NCBI RefSeq assembly: GCF_014170375.1
Contig: NZ_LZZW01000010.1
Span: 349,410-413,409 of the forward strand
DNA length: 64,000 nt
Source: Variovorax sp. UMC13
GTDB taxonomy: Bacteria > Pseudomonadota > Gammaproteobacteria > Burkholderiales > Burkholderiaceae_C
Direction: 5' to 3'
A program made the translations under genes and the position numbers. Below are positions 45,503 through 56,036 of the stretch, piece after piece. The notes beneath the pieces were generated by a model, which saw nothing but the letters and a program-made list of their open reading frames with translations, had not been told where the DNA came from and searched no databases. Positions within the stretch are counted from its first letter, which is position 1. Each line of letters begins with the position of its first letter.

Positions 45503-47155
45503 TCAGCCCTTCGCCAGTGCGCGGCCGATCGCATCGGCGGCCTTCAGGCCCAGCGCCGCCATGGTCAGCGTGCTGTTGACCACGCTGGCCGAGGGGATCG
45601 GGCCGCCGCCGGGCAGCCAGAGGTTGTCGTGGTCGTGCGTGCGGCAGTCGCCGTCGACCACCGAGTCCTTGCTGTCGGCGCCCATGATGGTGCCGCCCAT
45701 GATGTGGTTGTTGGCGTTGAGCGCGCTCGTGATGTTGAACTCGGTCGCGCCGAAGAGCTGGCCGATGTGCTCCAGCTGCTTGTGCGCGGCGGCCGCGCCC
45801 TTGCGCACGTAGTCGCCCACGTCGTAATGGATCTCGGGGCAGGCCAGGCCCAGCGGGTCCTTGCGGGTCGCGCTCAGCGTGAGCCGGTTGTTCGGATCGG
45901 GCAGCGGCTCCAGGCTGATCGACAGGTCGACGCCGAAGGCCGCGCGGCGGCGGATCTCCTCGTCGAGCGCCGGGCCCACCAGCCCGAGCTTGAGCGCCTG
46001 CTGCGTGGCCGGGCCGACGCGCGTGATGTTGTTGAGGATCATCTTGTTGGAGGAATACTCGCTGCGGAAGGCCCCGTCGCGCGGGCCCACCAGGCAGCTG
46101 CTCTGGGCCGGGCCGCGGCCGATCCACAGCGGCTCGTTAGCCAGGAAGGTGCAGTGGAAGCCCGAGTGGTCCATCATGTTGCGGCCCACCTGGTCGGAGC
46201 TGTTCGCGATGCCCCTGGGGTTGCGCTCGTTCGCCGCGAGCAGCAGCAGGCGCGGCGTCTCCAGGCTGTTGCAGGCGATCACGAACTGGCGCCCGGTGGC
46301 CTTGTGCGACTTCCTGTCCTTGTCGTACCAGTGGACCGCGGTGATGCGGTTGTTGGCATCGGTGTCGATCCTGTAGGCCACGGCTTCGGGCAGCAGCGTG
46401 GTGCCCTTGGCCTCGGCCGTCTGCACATGGTGGATGCCGTTGTACATCGCGCCGATGGGGCAGATCGGCTGGCAGTTGTTGTTGCCGCAGCAGGTCGGCC
46501 GGCCGTTCCAGGGCCGCGTGCTGCGGCCCTGCGGGATCGGCACCGAGCGGTAGCCGTGCGCATTCACCACCTCGGCGAAGCGCTTGTCGCCGTAGCTCCA
46601 GGGCACCATGTCCATCGGATAGGGCCTGCTGCGCTCCGAGGGCGACTGCTGCGCCGGGTCGTTGGGGCCGGCCACGCCCATCTCTTCCTCGGCGCGACAG
46701 TAATAGGGCTCCAGCTCGTCGTAGCCGATGGGCCAGTCGCGGCCCACGCCGTAGGTCGACTTCATGCGCAGGTCGACCGGCAGGTGGCGCCAGCTCGAGG
46801 CGGCCCAGTGCCAGGTGGTGCCGCCCACCACGCGCAGGTAGCCCTGCTGGAAGCCCTTGCCGTCGGGGCCCGACAGGCCGACGTAGTCGTTGGGCGGGAA
46901 GTACAGCGGCGCGGGCGCCAGCGGCGACTGCGGGAACAGGCCCTGGAAGTCCGAGCCCACGCGGTTGGCGAAAGGCATGTTGCGCCAGTTCTCGACCGCC
47001 TGGGCGCGCTGGATGCGCGGGCCGGCCTCGAGCATCAGCACCGCGTGGCCCTGGCCCGCGAGCTGGTCGGCGATCATCGCGCCGACCACGCCGGAACCGA
47101 CCACGACCACGTCGGCGGTGGCATCGCCATCGGCCGTGAAGACTGCTTTTTTCAT
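45503..47155 (-). CDS. GMC-family FAD dehydrogenase, large subunit
   Basis: 550-residue glucose-methanol-choline-type oxidoreductase, the catalytic subunit of a membrane sugar/gluconate/sorbitol dehydrogenase. The FAD Rossmann motif VVVVGSGVVGAMIADQLAGQ begins near residue 16, and the C-terminal HDHDNLWLPGGGPIPSASVV region carries the GMC signature and the active-site region. A cysteine-rich stretch CCGNNNCQPICPIGAMYNG resembles the iron-sulfur-like motif seen in this subgroup. It lies between the small-subunit gene upstream and the cytochrome gene downstream. Confidence 0.93.
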   Translation of the reverse strand: MKKAVFTADGDATADVVVVGSGVVGAMIADQLAGQGHAVLMLEAGPRIQRAQAVENWRNMPFANRVGSDFQGLFPQSPLAPAPLYFPPNDYVGLSGPDGKGFQQGYLRVVGGTTWHWAASSWRHLPVDLRMKSTYGVGRDWPIGYDELEPYYCRAEEEMGVAGPNDPAQQSPSERSRPYPMDMVPWSYGDKRFAEVVNAHGYRSVPIPQGRSTRPWNGRPTCCGNNNCQPICPIGAMYNGIHHVQTAEAKGTTLLPEAVAYRIDTDANNRITAVHWYDKDRKSHKATGRQFVIACNSLETPRLLLLAANERNPRGIANSSDQVGRNMMDHSGFHCTFLANEPLWIGRGPAQSSCLVGPRDGAFRSEYSSNKMILNNITRVGPATQQALKLGLVGPALDEEIRRRAAFGVDLSISLEPLPDPNNRLTLSATRKDPLGLACPEIHYDVGDYVRKGAAAAHKQLEHIGQLFGATEFNITSALNANNHIMGGTIMGADSKDSVVDGDCRTHDHDNLWLPGGGPIPSASVVNSTLTMAALGLKAADAIGRALAKG

Positions 47156-47213
47156 CGTGTTTTTTCTTTGTGTTGTTCTGGGGGATGGGCGAAGCGGGTG
47201 AGGCGCGCGGCGG

Positions 47214-47837
47214 CTACTGGCTGCGCATCACCGGCGGCGGCGGCGGCTTGGGCTTGGCCTGCGCGGCCTGCTGCGGCGTCGGCACGCCGACCTCGGGCGG
47301 CGCCGCGGTCCACCACAGCGGCCCTTCGTTGCAGTAGGTCGGCACCGAGAGGCCGTCGGCCACGGGCCGGTACATCAGCGCCTGCTCGTAGGCCACGACG
47401 GTGGTGGCGGGGCCCGCGGTCACGGTGCCCGTGTACCAGGCCGCGACCACGGCCAGTGCCGCGTCACGCAGGCCCGCGCCCGAGGCCGCGGCCAGCAGTG
47501 CGTCGGGCGCCATGCCGGGCTGGACCAGGCCGGCCAGCGTCTCGGCCTGCGCGGCGAAGGCGCCATCGCCCTGCACCATCGCCTCGCGGATGCGGCCGGC
47601 GGTCACGGCATCGATGTCCTCGTGGCCGGTGATGGCCCGGGAGAAGGCGAAGAAGCGCGCGACGGCGGCGGCATCGACCGCGGTGCCTGTGGTTGCCGCA
47701 GCCGCCGCGGCGGGCGGCGTCACGCCGCTCGCGGGCCAGCCCAGCAGCGAGGTCGATGCGACGGCGGCCGCGGCCAGCACGGCCTCGCGGCGCGTGAACC
47801 GCGCGGGGCCCGAAGGCGGGGTGTTCTCGGGGGTCAT
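47214..47837 (-). CDS. Small (gamma) subunit of membrane sugar dehydrogenase, Tat substrate
   Basis: 207-residue protein with a twin-arginine signal (FTRREAVLAAAAVASTSLLG). The mature part is helical with FFAFSRAITGHEDIDAVTAG and ends with LSVPTYCNEGPLWWTAAPP, as in gluconate 2-dehydrogenase subunit 3/sorbitol dehydrogenase small subunits. It is needed for export of the flavoprotein, which lacks its own signal. Start 47837 is the ATG before the Tat signal; a longer frame to 47987 is not needed. First of three dehydrogenase genes. Confidence 0.88.
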   Translation of the reverse strand: MTPENTPPSGPARFTRREAVLAAAAVASTSLLGWPASGVTPPAAAAAATTGTAVDAAAVARFFAFSRAITGHEDIDAVTAGRIREAMVQGDGAFAAQAETLAGLVQPGMAPDALLAAASGAGLRDAALAVVAAWYTGTVTAGPATTVVAYEQALMYRPVADGLSVPTYCNEGPLWWTAAPPEVGVPTPQQAAQAKPKPPPPPVMRSQ

Positions 47838-47895
47838 GGGCTTCTCCTCTGTGGCCTCGCGAAAAAAGAAAGGGCGCGATGTCGCGCCCACGAAA

Positions 47896-49317
47896 TCAGC
47901 TCGGCCGTGCGAGAGGTCGGCGCACTTCGTCGCCCGCATCGCGCGCCAGCCGGCGCACGTCGAACAGCGGCAGCAGCGCCAGCACACCGATCACGGCGAA
48001 GGCGATGCGGAATTCGTCGAGCGCCAGCGCCGAGCCGGGGCTGCCGTGGCCGCCCAGCAGCAGCGCGGCCAGTTGCAGGGCCAGCGCGCCGATCGCGATG
48101 CCCATCCCCAGCGCCATCTGCTGCAAGGTGTTGAACAGGGTGTTGGCGCCGCTCATGCGCGGCTGCGGCACGTCGGCGAAGGCCAGCGACGCGAGCGCGG
48201 TGAACTGCATCGAGCGCGCCAGGCCGCTCACGAAGAGCACGGCCGCGATCACCGGCACCGGCGTGGCGGGCGACATCAGCGCACAGGCGAAGATCGCGGC
48301 CGCATTGATCAGCCCGTTGACCAGCAGCACCTGGCGGAAACTGAAGCGGCGCAGCACCGGCCCGGTCATGGGCTTCATCGCGATGTTGCCCGCGAACACC
48401 GCGAGCACCAGCAGGCCGGCCTCGAAGGCGTTCAGCCCGAAACCGAGCTGGAACATCAGCGGCAGCAGGAAGGGCACGGCGCCGATCGCGATGCGGAACA
48501 TCGAGCCACCATACACCGTGACCGCGAAGCTGGGCACGCGCAGCGCCCACAGGTCGACCATCGGATGCGGATGGCCGCGCGCATGCCGCACCGCCAGCAC
48601 GCCCAGCACCAGCGCGGCCACCGCGCTGGCCGCGGCCGCCAGGCCCTCGCCGCCATGGCTCAGCAGCTCGACCGCGGCCATCAGCGCCAGGCAGGCGCCG
48701 CTGGTGAACACGAAGCCGCCGAAATCGAAGGGCCGGCGCGTCTCGGCCTGGCCCCTGGGGATCAGCAGCAGCGCCGCCACCAGGCCCAGCAGGCCCAGCG
48801 GCACGTTGAGGAAGAAGATCCAGTGCCACGACCAGTGGGTGGTGATGAAGCCGCCCACGGGCGGCCCGAGCACCGGCGCCGCGAGCCCGGGCCAGGTGAT
48901 GGTGGCGATGGCCCGCATGAGCTGCGGCTTGGGCGTGTTGCGCAATACGACGAGCCGGCCCACCGGCACCATCATCGCGCCGGCCGCGCCCTGCAGCACG
49001 CGCGCCGCGGTGAAGCTGGCGAGGTCGGTGCTCAGGCCGCAGAGGATGGAAGCCAGCGTGAACAGCACGATGGCGGCGGCGAACACGCGCCGCGCGCCGA
49101 AGCGGTCGGCCACCCAGCCGCTGGCCGGGATCAGCACCGCCAGCGTGAGCACATAGGCCGAGACGCCGATGCTCATGGCCACCGGCGCCACGCCGAAGGA
49201 TTTCGCCATCTGCGGCAGCGCGGTGACGATCACCGTGCCGTCGAGGTTCTCCATGAAGAAGGCCGCCGCCACCAGCCACGGCAGGGCCGCGGGCGAAGCG
49301 GCCTTCTTCAGGTTCAT
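47896..49317 (-). CDS. MFS multidrug exporter (DHA2/EmrB-like)
   Basis: 473-residue drug:H+ antiporter-2-type MFS protein with about 14 TM helices. The N-half has WVADRFGARRVFAAAIVLFT, and the exporter-typical GLAAPVLGPPVGGFITTHWS and WHWIFFLNVPLGLLGLVAAL (motif C region and loop). The start overlaps the stop of the preceding MFS gene (ATGA), so they are translationally coupled. 58 bp separates it from the dehydrogenase small subunit. The substrate is unknown. Confidence 0.9.
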   Translation of the reverse strand: MNLKKAASPAALPWLVAAAFFMENLDGTVIVTALPQMAKSFGVAPVAMSIGVSAYVLTLAVLIPASGWVADRFGARRVFAAAIVLFTLASILCGLSTDLASFTAARVLQGAAGAMMVPVGRLVVLRNTPKPQLMRAIATITWPGLAAPVLGPPVGGFITTHWSWHWIFFLNVPLGLLGLVAALLLIPRGQAETRRPFDFGGFVFTSGACLALMAAVELLSHGGEGLAAAASAVAALVLGVLAVRHARGHPHPMVDLWALRVPSFAVTVYGGSMFRIAIGAVPFLLPLMFQLGFGLNAFEAGLLVLAVFAGNIAMKPMTGPVLRRFSFRQVLLVNGLINAAAIFACALMSPATPVPVIAAVLFVSGLARSMQFTALASLAFADVPQPRMSGANTLFNTLQQMALGMGIAIGALALQLAALLLGGHGSPGSALALDEFRIAFAVIGVLALLPLFDVRRLARDAGDEVRRPLARPS

Positions 49318-50588
49318 GCGCGTTCCGCGGCGACCGTGCCGACCGCGGGGGCGGCGCTCCGCCGCTCGGCCTTGAGCGACCAGGCGAAGATGCCCAGCCC
49401 GGCCAGGCCCAGCAGCGCGCCGACCCAGCCGGTGGAGGTCCAGCCCAGGCCGGCCGTGATGGCCACGCCGCCCAGCCAGGCGCCCAGTGCGTTGGCGGTG
49501 TTGAAGGCCGAGTGGTTGAGCGCCGCGGCCAGCGTCTGCGCCTCGCCCGCCACGTCCATCAGCCGGATCTGCAGCGGCGCGCCGATGGCCACGATGGTGC
49601 CCAGCAGGAAGGTGGCGAGCGCCGCCGTGGCCACATGGTGGGCCGCGAACACGAAGCCGGTCAGCACCAGCACCGACCACACGAGCAAGCCACCGATGGT
49701 GCGCATCAACGACTTGTCGGCCAGCCGCGAGCCGACGATGTTGCCCGTGACCATGCCCAGGCCGAACAGCGCCAGCACGAAGGGCACGCCGCCCAGCGGC
49801 AGGCCCGCGACCTCGGTCAGCGTGGGCTTGATGTAGCTGAACACCGCGAACATGCCGCCGAAGCCGATGGCGCCGATGCCCAGCGTGAGCCAGACCTGCG
49901 GCCGGCGCAGCGCGTCGAGTTCGCGCATCGGGCTGGCGCCCGAGGCGGCCGGCATGTCGGGCACGCCGCGGCGCAGCATGGCCATGGCCAGCAGCGCGAT
50001 CAGGCCGACGAAGACGAAGGCCGCGCGCCAGCCGAAGACCTGGCCCAGCCAGGCCGCGATGGGCACGCCCACCAGCGTGGCGCCGGTGAGCCCCAGCATC
50101 ACCAGCCCGACCGCGCGGGCGCGCTGCCCCGGCGGCGCGAGCGTGGCGGCCACCAGCGCGGCCACGCCGAAGTAGGTGCCGTGCGGCAGCCCGGTGAAGA
50201 AGCGCAGCAGGTTGAGCGAGCCGTAGCCCGGCGCCAGCGCCGAGGCGAAGTTGCCCAGCGCATAGACGCCCATCAGCGCGATCAGCAGCGCGCGGCGGTT
50301 CCAGCCCGCGGCCAGCACCGCCAGCACCGGCGCGCCGAACACCACGCCAAGCGCATAGGCGCTGATCACGTGGCCGGCCTGCGGGATGGTGGTGCCGATG
50401 TCCTTCGCGACCTCGGGCAGCAGGCCCATGATCACGAACTCGCCGGTGCCGATGGAGAAGCCGCCGATGCCCAGCGCCAGCACGGCGCGCAGCAGGGTGC
50501 GGTCGCGCGCGGCGTCGGAGGCCGCGGGCAGGTCGTTCGGGGCGGCGCCGTCAGCGGGCGTGGGGGCGGTCACGGAGCTCATCTTCAA
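49314..50588 (-). CDS. MFS exporter (AraJ/DHA1-like)
   Basis: 424-residue MFS protein of the AraJ/arabinose-efflux-like DHA1 group. It opens with a 30-residue hydrophilic stretch, then GIGGFSIGTGEFVIMGLLPE and VISAYALGVVFGAPVLAVLA, which are hallmarks of this group, with 12 TM helices. The ATG at 50588 was taken; MSSV at 50582 is nearly equivalent. It is coupled to the next MFS gene and lies 107 bp below the histidine kinase gene. Confidence 0.88.
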   Translation of the reverse strand: MKMSSVTAPTPADGAAPNDLPAASDAARDRTLLRAVLALGIGGFSIGTGEFVIMGLLPEVAKDIGTTIPQAGHVISAYALGVVFGAPVLAVLAAGWNRRALLIALMGVYALGNFASALAPGYGSLNLLRFFTGLPHGTYFGVAALVAATLAPPGQRARAVGLVMLGLTGATLVGVPIAAWLGQVFGWRAAFVFVGLIALLAMAMLRRGVPDMPAASGASPMRELDALRRPQVWLTLGIGAIGFGGMFAVFSYIKPTLTEVAGLPLGGVPFVLALFGLGMVTGNIVGSRLADKSLMRTIGGLLVWSVLVLTGFVFAAHHVATAALATFLLGTIVAIGAPLQIRLMDVAGEAQTLAAALNHSAFNTANALGAWLGGVAITAGLGWTSTGWVGALLGLAGLGIFAWSLKAERRSAAPAVGTVAAERA

Positions 50589-50695
50589 TCGTTGTGTCGG
50601 TGGTCCCCGCCGGCAGTGCCTCGGCCCGCGAACGTGGCGTCGGCGAAGGCGACGGGCACGCGGCGTGCGGCCGGCCTTTGCGGCGGGATGGGTAG

Positions 50696-52177
50696 TTACC
50701 CTAGGTTCCCAACCGTATCACGAGCCGGCCGATCCTGCAGCGGGCCCGGTATTTCCCGAGCGCCCGCCTGCGCCGCTGCCTCCTCGCCGTCCGGCCCCGG
50801 CCGGCGCGACACGCTGAAGCCGAAGGTGTTGACCCCGCCCTGGCTGCCCACGCCGACCTGCCCGCCGTGCATCGCCGCCACCGCCTTCACGATCGCCAGG
50901 CCCAGGCCGTGGCCATGGTGCTCGCCCTGGCCGCGGCGCGATTCGTCGACCCGGTAGAAGCGGTCGAACAGCTGGCCGATGTGGGCCGGCGCGATCGGCT
51001 CGCCCGGGTTCGACACCCGGATCCAGGTGGCTTCGGCCTGTTCGTCCAGCGCGACCGACACGTCGGCGCCCGGCGCCGAATGCTCGATCGCGTTCTGCAG
51101 CAGGTTCGACATCGCGCGCCGGAACAGCGCGCTCTCGATGCGCGCGGCGGCGCCCAGGTCGCCCTCGATGCGCACCCGCACGCCCTTGTCGTCGAGCACG
51201 AACTCGAAGAACTCGATGGTCTTGCGCACCTCCTCGGCGATCGGCACCCGCACCAGGCCGGTGGCGAGCTCGCCGCGGTCGGCGCGGGCCAGGAACAGCA
51301 TGTCGTTGACGATCGAGCGCAGCCGCTCGAGGTCCTCGAGGTTCGAGGCCAGCACCTCCTGCAGCTCGGGCGCGGCCCGCTGGCGCGAGAGCGCGACCTG
51401 GGTGCCGCCGATCAGGTTGGCCAGCGGGGTGCGCAGCTCGTGCGCGACGTCGGCGTTGAAGGCCTCGAGCTGCGCATAGGCCTGCTCGAGCCGGGCCAGC
51501 GCACCGTTGAAGGCCTCGGCCAGGGCCGAGAGCTCGACCGGCAGCGCCTCGGCCTGCAGCCGCTGCGACAGCGTCTTGGGCCGCAGCGCCTGCGCCTCCT
51601 GCGACAGGCGCTGCAGCGGGCGCAGCCCGAGCCGCGCGATCCAGTAGCCGGCCAGCGCCACCACCAGCACCGAGCCCAGGCCCAGCGCGACCAGCGCGCT
51701 CAGGAAGGTCTCGCGGGTGCGCGCATAGGGCTCGGAATTGCGCCCGACCACCAGCCGCACCGCCGGCCGGCTCTCGAAGGGCGGGATGTGGACCGACAGC
51801 GTGCGGAAGGGCCGCTCCTGGCCCGGCAGCATCACGTCGCTGCTGCGGCCGTTGGCCTCGCGCACCAGGCCGTCGATCTCGGCCAGGCCCTTGCCGTACT
51901 GGAAGCGCGGGTCGTCGCTCAACACCCAGAAGCGCACGCTGCCGTCCTCGGGCGTGAGCGCGTCCATGCGGGCCTGCACCCGCGCCCAGCGCTCGGGCGT
52001 GCCGATCGACTGGATCCAGAACTGCAGGCTCTTGAGCGTGGTGTCGAGCTCCTCGTACTGGTGGCGCTCCAGCTCGCGCGTGAGCACGCCCTGCAGCGCC
52101 GCGCCGACCAGCGCGAAGGTCGCGAGCGAGGCCGCCACGAACATGCACACCAGCCGCGCGGTGATGGAGCGCTTCAT
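50696..52177 (-). CDS. Sensor histidine kinase (CusS/IrlS-like heavy-metal type)
   Basis: 493-residue inner-membrane kinase. Two TM helices ([20 protein letters not shown] and [20 protein letters not shown]) flank a periplasmic sensor of about 130 residues. HAMP region follows, then the H-box [20 protein letters not shown] with phospho-acceptor His246, N-box [10 protein letters not shown], and [18 protein letters not shown]. This matches the CusS/CopS/IrlS group. It overlaps its response regulator gene by four bases and is the last gene of the RND operon. Confidence 0.94.
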   Translation of the reverse strand: MKRSITARLVCMFVAASLATFALVGAALQGVLTRELERHQYEELDTTLKSLQFWIQSIGTPERWARVQARMDALTPEDGSVRFWVLSDDPRFQYGKGLAEIDGLVREANGRSSDVMLPGQERPFRTLSVHIPPFESRPAVRLVVGRNSEPYARTRETFLSALVALGLGSVLVVALAGYWIARLGLRPLQRLSQEAQALRPKTLSQRLQAEALPVELSALAEAFNGALARLEQAYAQLEAFNADVAHELRTPLANLIGGTQVALSRQRAAPELQEVLASNLEDLERLRSIVNDMLFLARADRGELATGLVRVPIAEEVRKTIEFFEFVLDDKGVRVRIEGDLGAAARIESALFRRAMSNLLQNAIEHSAPGADVSVALDEQAEATWIRVSNPGEPIAPAHIGQLFDRFYRVDESRRGQGEHHGHGLGLAIVKAVAAMHGGQVGVGSQGGVNTFGFSVSRRPGPDGEEAAAQAGAREIPGPLQDRPARDTVGNLG

Positions 52178-52872
52178 GGCGCCGCGCCCTCCTCCGCGCG
52201 CAGTTCCAGCACATAGCCCATGCCGCGGATGGTGTGCAGCAGCTTGGGCGAGGAGGCCGCGAAGGGGACGTCGATCTTGTCGCGCAGCCGCTTGATCGCC
52301 ACCTCGACCACGTTGGTGTTGCTGTCGAAGTTCATGTCCCAGACCAGTTCGGCGATCGCGGTCTTGGACAGGATCTCGCCCTGGCGCCGCGCCAGCACCG
52401 CCAGCAGCGCGAACTCCTTGGCCGTGAGGTCGATGCGCGTGCCGCCGCGGAAGGCCTTGCGGCCCAAGAGGTCGATCTGCAGGTTGGCGATGCGCAGCTG
52501 CATCGGCTCCTGCGTGCGGCCGCGCCGGTTGAGCGCCTGCAGCCGCGCCAGCAGCTCCAGAAAGGAGAAGGGCTTGATCAGGTAGTCGTCGGCGCCGTCG
52601 TGCAGGCCCTTGATGCGGTCCTCCACGCTGTCGCGCGCGGTCAGCATGATCACCGGCGTCTGCTTGACCGTGCGCAGCGCGCGCAGCACCGAGAAGCCGT
52701 CGAGGCCGGGCAGCATCGCGTCGAGCACGATCACGTCGTAGTCGTGCTGCAGCGCCAGGTGCTGGCCGTCCAGGCCGTTGTGCGCCATGTCGACCGCACA
52801 GCCCTGCTCGGTCAAGCCCTTGTGCAGGTAGTCGGCGGTCTTGAGCTCGTCCTCGACGATCAGGATCTTCAT
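52174..52872 (-). CDS. OmpR-family response regulator (CopR/CusR/IrlR-like)
   Basis: 232-residue two-domain regulator. The receiver phospho-acceptor is Asp51 in [15 protein letters not shown], with Lys near 101 in DYLIKPFSF. The C-terminal winged helix includes [24 protein letters not shown] sequence and [17 protein letters not shown]. Its start overlaps the RND pump stop and its stop overlaps the kinase start. It likely controls the upstream efflux genes. Confidence 0.95.
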   Translation of the reverse strand: MKILIVEDELKTADYLHKGLTEQGCAVDMAHNGLDGQHLALQHDYDVIVLDAMLPGLDGFSVLRALRTVKQTPVIMLTARDSVEDRIKGLHDGADDYLIKPFSFLELLARLQALNRRGRTQEPMQLRIANLQIDLLGRKAFRGGTRIDLTAKEFALLAVLARRQGEILSKTAIAELVWDMNFDSNTNVVEVAIKRLRDKIDVPFAASSPKLLHTIRGMGYVLELRAEEGAAP

Positions 52873-55800
52873 GGCGTGGCCGCGGCCTCCCCTGGTTCCG
52901 TGCGGGCGGCCTTGCGCGCGGCGCGCGCCTCCTTGCGGCGCTGGAACCAGAAGTGGGCTCGGTCGAGGTAGAGGTAGACCACGGGTGTCGTGAACAGGGT
53001 GAGTGCCTGCGACAGTATCAGACCGCCGACCATCGCGTAGCCCAGCGGCCGGCGCAGCTCGGAGCCCGAGCCGTGGCCCAGCATCAGCGGCAGGCCCGAG
53101 AGCAGCGCGCACATGGTGGTCATCATGATCGGGCGGAAGCGCAGCAGGCAGGCCTGGTAGATCGCCTCCTGCGGCGCCATGCCCTGCTCGCGCTCGGCCT
53201 TGAGCGCGAAGTCGATCATCATGATGCCGTTCTTCTTCACGATGCCGATCAGCAGGATGATGCCGATCAGCGCGATCACGCTCAGGTCGTAGCCGCCCGC
53301 CATCAGGATCAACAGCGCGCCCACGCCGGCCGAGGGCAGGGTCGAGAGAATCGTCAGCGGGTGGATATAGCTCTCGTAGAGCAGGCCCAGCACGATGTAC
53401 ACCGCCACCAGCGCCGCCGCGATCAGGTAGGGCTGCGAAGACAGCGAGTCCTGGAAGGCCTGGGCCGTGCCCTGGAAGGCGCCGCTGAGCGACTGCGGCA
53501 GACCCATCTCGGCCTGGGCCTTGTTGATCGCGTTGACCGCATCGCCCAGCGCATGGCCCGGCGCGAGGTTGAAGGAGATCGTCACGGCCGGGAACTGGCC
53601 CTGGTGGTTGATCGCCAGGTGGGCGTTGCGGCTGGTGTCGACCTTGACGAAGGTCGACAGCGGCACCTGCTGGCCGGTCAGCGGCGAGTTCAGGTAGAGC
53701 TTGCCGAACAGCGACGGGTCCTGCTGCAGCGCGGGCGTGACTTCCAGCACCACGTGGTAGCTGTTGAGCTGCGTGAAGTACTGCGCCACCTGGCGCTGGC
53801 CGATCGCGTCGTAGAGCGTGGCGTCGATGGTGGCCGGCGTGATGCCGAAGCTCGCCGCGCGGTCGCGGTCGATGGTCAGCACGGCCGAGGCCGCCGCGTT
53901 CTGCTGGTCCGAAGCCAGGTCGGTGAGCTCGGGCAGCTCGCGAAAACGCTGCAGCAGCTTCGGCGCCCAGGTGTTGAGCTCGTCGAGGTTGGAGTCGGTC
54001 ACCGTGTACTGGTACTGGGTGCGCGAGGCGCGCGCGCCCACGCGGATGTCCTGGCCCGCCTGCAGGAACAGGTTCACGCCCTGCACCTTGGCCAGCTGCG
54101 GCCGCAGCCGCGCGATGATCTCGTCGGCGGTGGCGGTGCGGCCGGCTTCCTTGGACTTGAGGCTGATGAAGAAATTGCCGCTGTTGAAGGTCGACGAGCT
54201 GCCGTTCATGCCGAAGCCGGTCACGTCGGGGTCCTGGCGCACCACGTCGGCCAGCGCCACCATGCGCCGGTTCATCGAGACAAAGGAGCTGTCCTGCGCC
54301 GACTCGGCGAAGCCGGAGATGAAGCCGGTGTCCTGCTGCGGGAAGAAGCCCTTGGGAATGACCACGAACAGGAAGCCCGTGGCCGCCACCGTGGCGATGA
54401 ACAGCATCAGCGTGAGGAACTGGTGGCGCAGCACCAGGTGCAGGCCGCGCTTGTAGCCGCCCAGCAGGGCGTCGAAGCCGCGCTCAAACAGCTGGTAGAG
54501 CCGGCCGTGCCGGCGCGCATGCTCGTTCTTGAGGAAGCGCGAGCACAGCATGGGCGTGAGCGTGAGCGAGATCACCACCGACACCACGATGGTCAGCGTC
54601 ACCGTGACCGCGAACTCGCGGAACAACCGCCCGACGATGCCGCCCATCAGCAGCAGCGGGATGAACACCGCGATCAGCGACACCGAGATCGAGATGATGG
54701 TGAAGCCGATCTCGCTCGCTCCCTTGTACGCGGCCTCCAGCGGCGACAGGCCCTCTTCCACGTAGCGGTAGATGTTCTCCAGCATCACGATCGCGTCGTC
54801 GACCACGAAGCCCACCGCGATGGTCAGCGCCATCAGCGACAGGTTGTCCAGGCTGTAGCCCAGCAGGTACATCACCGCCACCGTGCCCAGCAGCGCCAGC
54901 GGTACGGTCACGCTGGGGATCAGCGTGGCCGGCACGTTGCGCAGGAACACGAAGATCACGCCCACCACCAGCGCGATGGTCAGCAGCAGCGTGAACTCCA
55001 CGTCCTTGACCGAGGCGCGGATGGTCTCGGTGCGGTCGATGATGGCGTTGACCTCCACCGTCGGCGGGATCGAGGCCTTGAGCTTGGGCAGCGCCGCGTT
55101 GATGCGGTCGACCGTCTCGATCACGTTGGCGCCCGGCTGCTTGGTGATCGCGAGCACGATCGAGCGGCCGTTCTGCACCGTGCTGCCATGGGGGGCGGCG
55201 GCCCCGGCATAGGCCCAGCCGGCGATCTTGGCGTTCTCGGGGCCGTCGACCGCCACGCCCAGGTCGCGCACCCGGATCGGCGCGCCGTTGCGGTAGGCCA
55301 GGATCACGTCGTTCCACGGCCCGGCCTTGAGCAGCTGGTCGTTGGTGTAGACCGTGAAGCTCTGGTCGACGCCGTCGATCGTGCCCTTGGGCTGGTTGAC
55401 CGTGGCCGAGGCCAGCACCGTGCGCACGTCCTCCAGGCTCAGCCCGAGCGCGGACAGCTTGGCCGGATCGAGCTGCACCCGCACCGCGGGCTTCTGCACG
55501 CCGCCGATGTTGACCAGCCCGACGCCGGAGATCTGCGAGATCTGCTGCGCGAGGATGTTGTCGGCGTAGTCGTTGACCTCGGTCAGCGGCAGCGTCTTCG
55601 ACTGCACGGCCAGGATCAGGATCGGCGAGTCGGCCGGGTTGACCTTGCGGAAGGTCGGCGGGCTCGGCAGGTTGGCCGGCAGCTGGCCGGTCGAGGCGTT
55701 GATGGCCGCCTGCACGTCGAGCGCGGCCGCGTCGATGCTGCGGTCGAGGTCGAACTGCAGCGTGATCTGCGTGGAGCCCAGGCCGCTGGTCGAGGTCATC

Positions 55801-56036
55801 TGCGACAGCCCCGCGATCAGCGAGAACTGCCGCTCCAGCGGCTGCGCCACGTTCGAGGCCATGGTCTCCGGACTGGCGCCGGGCAGCGAGGCCGAGACCT
55901 GGATGGTCGGGAAGTCGACCTGCGGCAGCGGCGCCACCGGCAGCAGCGGGAACACCGCCGCGCCGACCAGCAGGATCGCCAGCGCCAGCAGCGTGGTGCC
56001 GATCGGGCGCTTGATGAAGGCGGCGGAGATGCTCAA
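52869..56036 (-). CDS. RND efflux pump permease (MdtB/MdtC, HAE1 type)
   Basis: 1055-residue inner-membrane proton-driven pump. N-terminal [20 protein letters not shown] begins TM1. Conserved elements include [20 protein letters not shown] in the pore domain and [20 protein letters not shown] in TM4 with the proton-relay aspartates, and [20 protein letters not shown] in the second half. A TTG start at 56036 was chosen because it overlaps the adaptor stop (TTGA) and gives the conserved N-terminus; no ATG is nearby. It forms a tripartite pump with the adjacent adaptor and OM protein. Confidence 0.93.
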   Translation of the reverse strand: MSISAAFIKRPIGTTLLALAILLVGAAVFPLLPVAPLPQVDFPTIQVSASLPGASPETMASNVAQPLERQFSLIAGLSQMTSTSGLGSTQITLQFDLDRSIDAAALDVQAAINASTGQLPANLPSPPTFRKVNPADSPILILAVQSKTLPLTEVNDYADNILAQQISQISGVGLVNIGGVQKPAVRVQLDPAKLSALGLSLEDVRTVLASATVNQPKGTIDGVDQSFTVYTNDQLLKAGPWNDVILAYRNGAPIRVRDLGVAVDGPENAKIAGWAYAGAAAPHGSTVQNGRSIVLAITKQPGANVIETVDRINAALPKLKASIPPTVEVNAIIDRTETIRASVKDVEFTLLLTIALVVGVIFVFLRNVPATLIPSVTVPLALLGTVAVMYLLGYSLDNLSLMALTIAVGFVVDDAIVMLENIYRYVEEGLSPLEAAYKGASEIGFTIISISVSLIAVFIPLLLMGGIVGRLFREFAVTVTLTIVVSVVISLTLTPMLCSRFLKNEHARRHGRLYQLFERGFDALLGGYKRGLHLVLRHQFLTLMLFIATVAATGFLFVVIPKGFFPQQDTGFISGFAESAQDSSFVSMNRRMVALADVVRQDPDVTGFGMNGSSSTFNSGNFFISLKSKEAGRTATADEIIARLRPQLAKVQGVNLFLQAGQDIRVGARASRTQYQYTVTDSNLDELNTWAPKLLQRFRELPELTDLASDQQNAAASAVLTIDRDRAASFGITPATIDATLYDAIGQRQVAQYFTQLNSYHVVLEVTPALQQDPSLFGKLYLNSPLTGQQVPLSTFVKVDTSRNAHLAINHQGQFPAVTISFNLAPGHALGDAVNAINKAQAEMGLPQSLSGAFQGTAQAFQDSLSSQPYLIAAALVAVYIVLGLLYESYIHPLTILSTLPSAGVGALLILMAGGYDLSVIALIGIILLIGIVKKNGIMMIDFALKAEREQGMAPQEAIYQACLLRFRPIMMTTMCALLSGLPLMLGHGSGSELRRPLGYAMVGGLILSQALTLFTTPVVYLYLDRAHFWFQRRKEARAARKAARTEPGEAAATP

